From assembly GCF_018130065.1 (NCBI RefSeq), contig NZ_JAFCME010000009.1, positions 1 through 64,000 of the forward strand: DNA of 64,000 bases. Reading direction: 5' to 3'. Origin of the DNA: Bradyrhizobium sp. AUGA SZCCT0158. Lineage in GTDB: Bacteria; Pseudomonadota; Alphaproteobacteria; Rhizobiales; Xanthobacteraceae. This document shows, one piece after another, positions 59,184-64,000 of this stretch (its first letter is position 1; every line of letters starts with the position of its first letter). The notes beneath the pieces are model-generated. The model searched no databases. It saw nothing but the letters and a program-made list of their open reading frames with translations, and was not told where the DNA came from. The position numbers and the translations under genes were made by a program.

Positions 59184-61226
59184 ATGCGCATCGGCATTCG
59201 CAACGCCATCTCGGCCCTCGTGCTGACTTCGATCGTCGTCAGCGCCGTCGGCGTGCACCTGTTGTGGTGGCGCACCGCCCAGCAGGTCAGCCAGACCCTT
59301 GCCGACACCATCAACGACCAGATCGTCTCCGCGGTCGGCGACGAACTGCAATCGATCACCTCGGAAGCGCGATCGTCGATGTCGGCGGTGCGCACCCTGT
59401 TGCTCGGAAAAGTGTTCGAGGCGCGCGACGCCGAGATGCGCGAGGTCGTCATCCGATCGCAGTTGCGGTCGCAACCGACCATTTCCTGGGTAGCGTTCGG
59501 ATGGCCGGACGGAACGTTCTTTGGCGGGCACAAGCTTGGCAATGGCGTCATCGAGATGATCGAGATCGCGGGCGATCGAAAGGCGAAGATTAACCGTTAT
59601 GAATTCGGAGGTGGCGACACGCTGCTCAAGTCCAGCCGCGTCGAGGACACCAATTATTCCGTCACCGATCAGGAATGGTTCCGCGAGGTAGCCAGCTCCA
59701 ACGACGAAAACTGGTCGACGCTGACCAAGCATCCCAACGGCGAACGTCTGGCGGCCGCCTTCGCGGCGCCGATCCAGATCGATCAAGGACCCGCCGGCGT
59801 CATCGCCATCATCATCGAACTGACGCGGGTCTCGAATTTCCTGTCGCAGCTGACGGTCGGCAAATCGGCCGGCGCCTTCATCCTCGATCGCGAGGGCGGC
59901 GTGGTCGCGGCGCCCGATCCGGATGCCAGCGAAGTGACGCCGCTGAAGACCGGCCATCCGCTGTTTGCGGTCGCGGTGGACGCGATGAAGAAGGCCGGCA
60001 CCGCCTACAATCCCGGCGAGGGCGAGCCGCTGAAGCGCCAGGTGACGCGGGACGGCAAGGTCTATCAGGCGGTGCTGACGCCGATCTCGTTTCCGGGCTG
60101 GTCGCTGGTGACAGTGGTGCCGGAGTCGGAATTTCTGGGGCCGGTACAGATGACGATCCGGAACCTGCTGATCGGACTTGCGATCCTGATCGTGATCGCC
60201 GGGCTGCTGTCGGCATGGCTCGCCCAGCGCCTGATCGCGGCGCCGCTGATCAAGGTGGTGGGCGAGATCAGGCATGTCGAGCGCTTCGATCTGGACAAGG
60301 TCGAGCGGCATCCGTCGCGGCTGACCGAGATCGAGAACCTGTCCGGCGCCATCGGCGACATGGCGCAGGGGCTGGCGGCGTTCCGAAAATACATTCCCGC
60401 GGATCTCGTGAAGCGGCTGATCAGCGACGGTAACGGCGCGCGCCTCGGCGGCGCGGTGCGGCCGATGAGCGTGATGTTCATCGACCTCGCCGGCTTCACC
60501 GGCATCTCGGAGCGGCTCGGCGACCGCATCATCCCGCTGCTGTCGCGTTATTTCGATTCCGTCTCGGTGCAGATCCAGGCGCAGGGCGGCACCATCGACA
60601 AATTCATCGGCGATGCCGTGATGGCGTTCTGGGGTGCGCCGGCGCCGAACCCCGAACACGCCGTCGATTGCTGCCGTGCGGCTCTGGCCTGCCAGCGCGC
60701 GATGACCGAGGTCGGTCTGGTCGACGACCATGGCCAGCCGGTCAAAATCCGCATCGGCATTAATTCCGGTGACATGCTGGTCGGCAATATCGGGTCCGAA
60801 GTGCGGCTGAACTACACCGTGATCGGCGACGCCGTGAACATCGCGAGCCGGCTCGAGGGCACCAACAAGGTCTACGGCTCGACCATCATCATCGGTCCCG
60901 AAACGCGGCGTCTCGCGGGCGACCGCATCGTGGTGCGCGAACTCGATCGCCTCGCGGTCTACGGCCGCGCCGGGGGCTTGCAAATCTACGAATTGCTTGC
61001 GATGGCGGACGAGGCCGGCGGTGCGATCGACTGGGTGAGGGCCTATGAAGCCGGCCTCGCATGCTGGCGGGCGCGCGAATTCACGGCCGCGATCACGGCG
61101 TTCGAAGAGGTGAAGAAGGTCAAGGATGATGCGGCGGCATCGGTGATGATCGCGCGCTGCAGGGAGCAACTCGAGAATCCGAGCGACCAGGATTGGGACG
61201 GCACTTCAGTCGCCAAATCCAAGTAG
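59184..61226 (+). CDS. Membrane class III adenylate/guanylate cyclase with Cache sensor
   Basis: About 680 residues from ATG 59184 (AGGA upstream); the frame is open to 58962 but the upstream part has no similarity and would precede the first helix. Order: helix 1 about 7-27, periplasmic double-Cache-like sensor about 35-310, helix 2 (LLIGLAILIVIAGLLSAWLA), HAMP linker, and class III cyclase domain from about 425: MFIDLAGFTGISERLGD and KFIGDAVMAFWGAPAPNPEHA hold the two metal Asp; IRIGINSGDMLVGNIGSEVRLNYTVIGDAVNIASRLEG is the second signature. Makes cAMP or cGMP in response to a periplasmic ligand. Confidence 0.9.
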   Translation: MRIGIRNAISALVLTSIVVSAVGVHLLWWRTAQQVSQTLADTINDQIVSAVGDELQSITSEARSSMSAVRTLLLGKVFEARDAEMREVVIRSQLRSQPTISWVAFGWPDGTFFGGHKLGNGVIEMIEIAGDRKAKINRYEFGGGDTLLKSSRVEDTNYSVTDQEWFREVASSNDENWSTLTKHPNGERLAAAFAAPIQIDQGPAGVIAIIIELTRVSNFLSQLTVGKSAGAFILDREGGVVAAPDPDASEVTPLKTGHPLFAVAVDAMKKAGTAYNPGEGEPLKRQVTRDGKVYQAVLTPISFPGWSLVTVVPESEFLGPVQMTIRNLLIGLAILIVIAGLLSAWLAQRLIAAPLIKVVGEIRHVERFDLDKVERHPSRLTEIENLSGAIGDMAQGLAAFRKYIPADLVKRLISDGNGARLGGAVRPMSVMFIDLAGFTGISERLGDRIIPLLSRYFDSVSVQIQAQGGTIDKFIGDAVMAFWGAPAPNPEHAVDCCRAALACQRAMTEVGLVDDHGQPVKIRIGINSGDMLVGNIGSEVRLNYTVIGDAVNIASRLEGTNKVYGSTIIIGPETRRLAGDRIVVRELDRLAVYGRAGGLQIYELLAMADEAGGAIDWVRAYEAGLACWRAREFTAAITAFEEVKKVKDDAAASVMIARCREQLENPSDQDWDGTSVAKSK

Positions 61227-61250
61227 GTGCTAACAGGCGGAGATGTTGAT

Positions 61251-62228
61251 TTGAAAGTCCTGCTCACCCATCCGCCGCAAGCGAGGGCGCAATATTACGG
61301 CGAGCGCAGCCTGAGCGGATTGCAGGCGATCGCGCAGGTGCAATTGCACGAGGGCAACGACGCGCTGGATGCGTTCGGCCTGATCGACGCCGCACGTGAC
61401 GTCGAGATTATCGTCGCCGACCGGCTCACCGCCGGACCCGGCGAGATATTTGCGCGGCTGCCAAAGCTGCGCGCCTTCGTTCGCTGCGCCGTCGACATTC
61501 GCAACATCGACGTCGAGCAGGCTTCGCGCGCGGGCGTGCTGGTTACCCGGGCCGGACCCGGTTTCGTCCAGTCGGTCGCCGAACTTGCGCTCGGATTCAT
61601 GGTCGACCTATCGCGCGGCGTCTCGCGTGCCAGCGCCGACTATCATGCCGGGCGGAAGCCCAAAGTGATGATGGGCCGACAACTGGCCGGCAGCCGCATC
61701 GGCATTATCGGATATGGCAGCATCGGCCGCTACCTTGCCGGGATTGCCAAAGTGCTGGGCATGGAAGTTTTGGTCGCCGATCCCTTTGCGAGTGTGAGCG
61801 AGCCTGACATCCGGCATCTGCCGCTCGACGATCTGCTAGCGCGTTCGGACTTTGTCGTCTGCCTCGCAGTCGCCAATGAGGCGACGGAAAATCTGATCGG
61901 GCAGGCGGCGCTGGCGCGGATGCAGCCGCATGCGTTCTTCATCAATCTGTCGCGCGGCAATCTCGTCGACGAGGCGGCGCTGACCGCGGCCCTGCACGAG
62001 AACCGCATCGCTGGCGCGGCGATGGATGTCGGCCGGGCCCTGGACCAGATGCCGACGCCGGAACTGGCAAAGCTGCCGAACGTGATCGCGACGCCGCATA
62101 TCGGCGGCCTGACGCCGCCGGCGATCGAGTACCAATCGCTGGAAACGGTGCGGCAGGTCGAGAAGATCATCGCAAGCGAGATTCCGGTCGGCGCCGTGAA
62201 TGCCATCAGCTGGACGCGACGTCCTTGA
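61251..62228 (+). CDS. D-isomer-specific 2-hydroxyacid dehydrogenase
   Basis: A 325-residue NAD-dependent dehydrogenase. I start at TTG 61251, 8 nt after GGCGGAG; a GTG at 61227 directly after the cyclase stop is the alternative. Substrate domain at both ends, NAD domain with GSRIGIIGYGSIGRYLAGIAKVLG, FVVCLAVANEATENLIG, FINLSRGNLVDEAALTAAL and catalytic HIGGLTP near the end (His, with Glu in the DVG/EL region unusual: AAMDVGRALDQMPTP replaces the common DVFxxEP). Follows the cyclase by 24 nt, possibly co-transcribed. Confidence 0.88.
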   Translation: MKVLLTHPPQARAQYYGERSLSGLQAIAQVQLHEGNDALDAFGLIDAARDVEIIVADRLTAGPGEIFARLPKLRAFVRCAVDIRNIDVEQASRAGVLVTRAGPGFVQSVAELALGFMVDLSRGVSRASADYHAGRKPKVMMGRQLAGSRIGIIGYGSIGRYLAGIAKVLGMEVLVADPFASVSEPDIRHLPLDDLLARSDFVVCLAVANEATENLIGQAALARMQPHAFFINLSRGNLVDEAALTAALHENRIAGAAMDVGRALDQMPTPELAKLPNVIATPHIGGLTPPAIEYQSLETVRQVEKIIASEIPVGAVNAISWTRRP

Positions 62229-62295
62229 TGCCCTGCAGCATTCATGGCTGACCAGACGAGCTGGCGCTTGTATAGTTTCAAAAGCTCTTGACCCC

Positions 62296-62373
62296 GTCAT
62301 TCCGGGATGGTCCGAAGGACCAGACCCGGAATCTCGAGATTCCGGGCTCGCACTTCGTGCGCCCCGGAATGAC
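62296..62373. repeat. Palindromic repeat element directly before an MFS gene
   Basis: GTCATTCCGGG (62296-62306) is inverted at 62363-62373 and encloses a perfect 22-bp palindrome at 62325-62346. It is the intergenic sister of the element inside uvrD (44596-44699). Its last base is adjacent to the ATG at 62374. The region 62229-62295 shows nothing else. Confidence 0.85.
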
Positions 62374-63672
62374 ATGCCAATGCGCCTTCCCTTCTTTTAC
62401 GGCTGGATGATCGTCGCGGTGACGTTCGTCACCATGGCGATCGGCGTCAATGCGCGGACCGCGTTCTCGTTGTTCTTTCCGCCGATCATCTCCGAATTCG
62501 GCTGGGAACGCGGCGTCACCGCGGGCGCCTTCTCGTTCGGCTTCGTGGTCTCCGGCGGCGTCAGCCCATTGATCGGCCGCTTGATGGACCGCCACGGCCC
62601 GCGCGCGGTGATGGAACTCGGCGTCGCCTTGATGGGCGCGGGCCTGCTGCTGGCGCCGCTGACGACGCAGCCCTGGCATCTCTATCTCACCATCGGCGTG
62701 CTGGTCGGCGCGGGAAGCGTGTGTCTCGGCTATTCCGGCCAATCGCTGTTCGTACCGAACTGGTTCATTCGCCGCCGTGGCCTCGCGATGGGGCTGGCGT
62801 TTGCCGGCGTCGGGATCGGTTCGGTGACCTTGCTGCCCTGGGTGCAGCATATGATCGAGCAGACCGGCTGGCGCACCGCCTGCACCGCGATGGGCATTGT
62901 CGTCCTCGTCGTGTTGGCGCCGATCAATCTGTTGCTGCGGATGCGCCCCGAAGATATCGGGCTACTGCCGGATGGTGATGCCGCGCCGACGGCGACTTCA
63001 GCAAAGCCGATCTCGAACATCGTCGATCCGGTCTGGGCCGCTACCGACTGGACCTTGCGGCGTGCGCTGCGCACCGCGCGATTCTGGTGGATCTGCCTCG
63101 GCTATTTCTGCGGCCTGTACGTCTGGTACGCGGTGCAGGTGCACCAGACCAAGTTCCTGCTCGATATCGGATTCTCGGCCAACGTCGCGGTCTGGGCGCT
63201 CGGCGTGGTCAGCCTGCTCGGCATTCCCGGCCAGATCTGGCTCGGGCATCTCTCCGACCGGGTCGGACGTGAATGGATCTGGGCGATCAGCTGCCTGGGT
63301 TTTGCGATCTGCTTTGCGGCGCTGATCGGGCTGAAATTCGCGCCTGTGTTGCCGCTGGTTTATCTGATGATCGTGACCCAGGGCGTGCTCGGCTACGGCC
63401 TGACCTCTGTGATGGGCGCGGTGGTGCTCGAAATCTTCCAGGGCAAGCAATATGGCAGCATTTTCGGCACCATCATGCTGGCGGCGCTGGCCGGCGGCGC
63501 GGCCGGCCCGTGGGCGACCGGGTTTTTGTTCGACCGCTACGGCAGCTACACGCTGGCCTTTGCGATCGGCGTCGCCGTGAGCGCCTTGTCGGCGTTCGCG
63601 ATCTGGCAGGCCTCACCGCGCAAGATCCGCGCCGTCGCGGGTCAGCTGCATAAGATGCAAGGCGACGGTTAG
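62374..63672 (+). CDS. Major facilitator superfamily transporter (oxalate/formate-like)
   Basis: About 432 residues with 12 helices. Start MPMRLPFFYGWMIVAVTFVTMAIGVNART; ATG codons at 62374 and 62380 are both possible and the reading frame continues back through the palindromic repeat. RLMDRHGPRAVMELGVALMG is the loop 2-3 motif; the FYGWMIVA...NARTAFSLFFPPI start is typical of the monocarboxylate/oxalate-formate antiporter branch. Neighbour to a 2-hydroxyacid dehydrogenase, so export or import of a hydroxy or keto acid is plausible. No ribosome-binding site other than the repeat end (CCGGA). Confidence 0.87.
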   Translation: MPMRLPFFYGWMIVAVTFVTMAIGVNARTAFSLFFPPIISEFGWERGVTAGAFSFGFVVSGGVSPLIGRLMDRHGPRAVMELGVALMGAGLLLAPLTTQPWHLYLTIGVLVGAGSVCLGYSGQSLFVPNWFIRRRGLAMGLAFAGVGIGSVTLLPWVQHMIEQTGWRTACTAMGIVVLVVLAPINLLLRMRPEDIGLLPDGDAAPTATSAKPISNIVDPVWAATDWTLRRALRTARFWWICLGYFCGLYVWYAVQVHQTKFLLDIGFSANVAVWALGVVSLLGIPGQIWLGHLSDRVGREWIWAISCLGFAICFAALIGLKFAPVLPLVYLMIVTQGVLGYGLTSVMGAVVLEIFQGKQYGSIFGTIMLAALAGGAAGPWATGFLFDRYGSYTLAFAIGVAVSALSAFAIWQASPRKIRAVAGQLHKMQGDG

Positions 63673-63677
63673 AATAT

Positions 63678-64000
63678 TTACTTGGACGCCACGCCGATCA
63701 CGCGTTCCAGATCGCTGATTGCGCGCAGAAAGCTGTCTGAGGGCGTGGTATCCGGATCGATCAGCCGATGCAGGCGGAAGCCGTCTTCCATCGCCAGAAC
63801 GATAGCCCCCCACCATGCCGGATCGAGCACCGAATCCTTGCCGCTGTTCTTCGCCGTGGTCTCGACAATGTCGGCGATCAATTTTCGGCGCGCGCGCAGC
63901 CGCTTGGCGAGTTCGGGCCGGCGCTTTTCGGCGCGCGCCACGAACAGGATCATCTCCATGTGCAGCAATGGCGAGCGGCCGAGCGGATCCTGCTGGCTGC
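63678..64000 (-). CDS. TetR-family regulator, C-terminal part (runs off the window)
   Basis: The minus-strand frame is open from the window edge to TAA at 63678. Visible are about 106 residues of the ligand-binding domain: QDPLGRSPLLHMEMILFVARAEKRRPELAKRLRARRKLIADIV then DPAWWGAIVLAMEDGFRLHRLIDP and a terminal helix. Composition and pattern match TetR/AcrR C-terminal domains; the helix-turn-helix lies beyond position 64000. Convergent with the MFS gene, 5 nt apart. Confidence 0.7.
   Translation of the reverse strand, partial: SQQDPLGRSPLLHMEMILFVARAEKRRPELAKRLRARRKLIADIVETTAKNSGKDSVLDPAWWGAIVLAMEDGFRLHRLIDPDTTPSDSFLRAISDLERVIGVASK

Noticed and set aside
59139..61169. Minus-strand ORF of 676 codons opposite the cyclase gene
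   Set aside because: Arg/His/Asp-rich antisense translation; the plus strand has an intact cyclase.

Overview
The window looks like chromosomal DNA of an alphaproteobacterium of the Bradyrhizobium/Rhodopseudomonas group (Nitrobacteraceae). This is an inference from high GC, from many periplasmic proteins with rhizobial-style signal peptides, from two Tat-type 'MKRREFI' ABC substrate-binding proteins, from an MXKDX pentapeptide protein, and from several families of short palindromic repeats that I associate with bradyrhizobia. I see no rRNA, tRNA, CRISPR array, intact insertion sequence or prophage.

Layout. 0-5.7 kb: a repeat at the left edge, then a cassette of small, mostly exported redox or aromatic-stress proteins (carboxymuconolactone decarboxylase-like, DUF1330, two cyclophilin-like proteins, a monooxygenase, a cupin, a RibD-type reductase) around a LysR regulator. 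A 224-bp inverted-repeat element ends it. 6-16 kb: an NDH-2-like flavoprotein convergent with a thiamine-diphosphate enzyme, a TPR protein, a Tat ABC substrate-binding protein and a run of poorly known membrane or secreted proteins. 16-26 kb: LysE exporter, patatin plus 3-hydroxybutyrate dehydrogenase, LysR, peroxiredoxin, cupin, MFS, MXKDX protein, and a divergent SnoaL-like/LysR pair in which both genes carry a one-base frameshift. 26-37 kb: a HAD-UbiA prenyltransferase with a large membrane protein, a proline/glutamine-rich Spy-like protein, a decayed 3' end of uvrD, a second Tat substrate-binding protein, an exported isoaspartyl methyltransferase and an FAD oxidase broken by an amber codon. 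37-46 kb: a complete five-gene dipeptide/oligopeptide ABC transporter operon and uvrD, which carries a palindromic repeat in frame inside its helicase core. 46-64 kb: thioesterase, FAD-linked dehydrogenase, a bufferin (copper-binding RiPP) locus, a CcdA/DoxX/DUF255 thiol-redox block, a membrane class III cyclase, a 2-hydroxyacid dehydrogenase, an MFS transporter and the end of a TetR regulator.

Most interesting region: 48.8-58.9 kb, where almost everything is on the minus strand. Two paralogous six-cysteine bufferin precursors lie upstream of bufB (multinuclear iron oxidase) and bufC. The same tight run continues, with 17-nt spacing and a 4-nt overlap, into a creatininase-family protein and an exported HExxH metallopeptidase. 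Each bufferin gene has the same ECF-sigma-like promoter motif (TGTAACC-N15/16-CGTA). The redox block further upstream supplies a DoxX protein of the kind that accompanies these operons elsewhere. I propose an extended bufferin system with its own peptidases.

The other notable theme is repeat-driven gene change: a palindromic element translated inside UvrD, a sister copy ending 1 bp before the start codon of an MFS gene, and 3'-end remnants of uvrD and of the lysE-type gene far from their intact copies.
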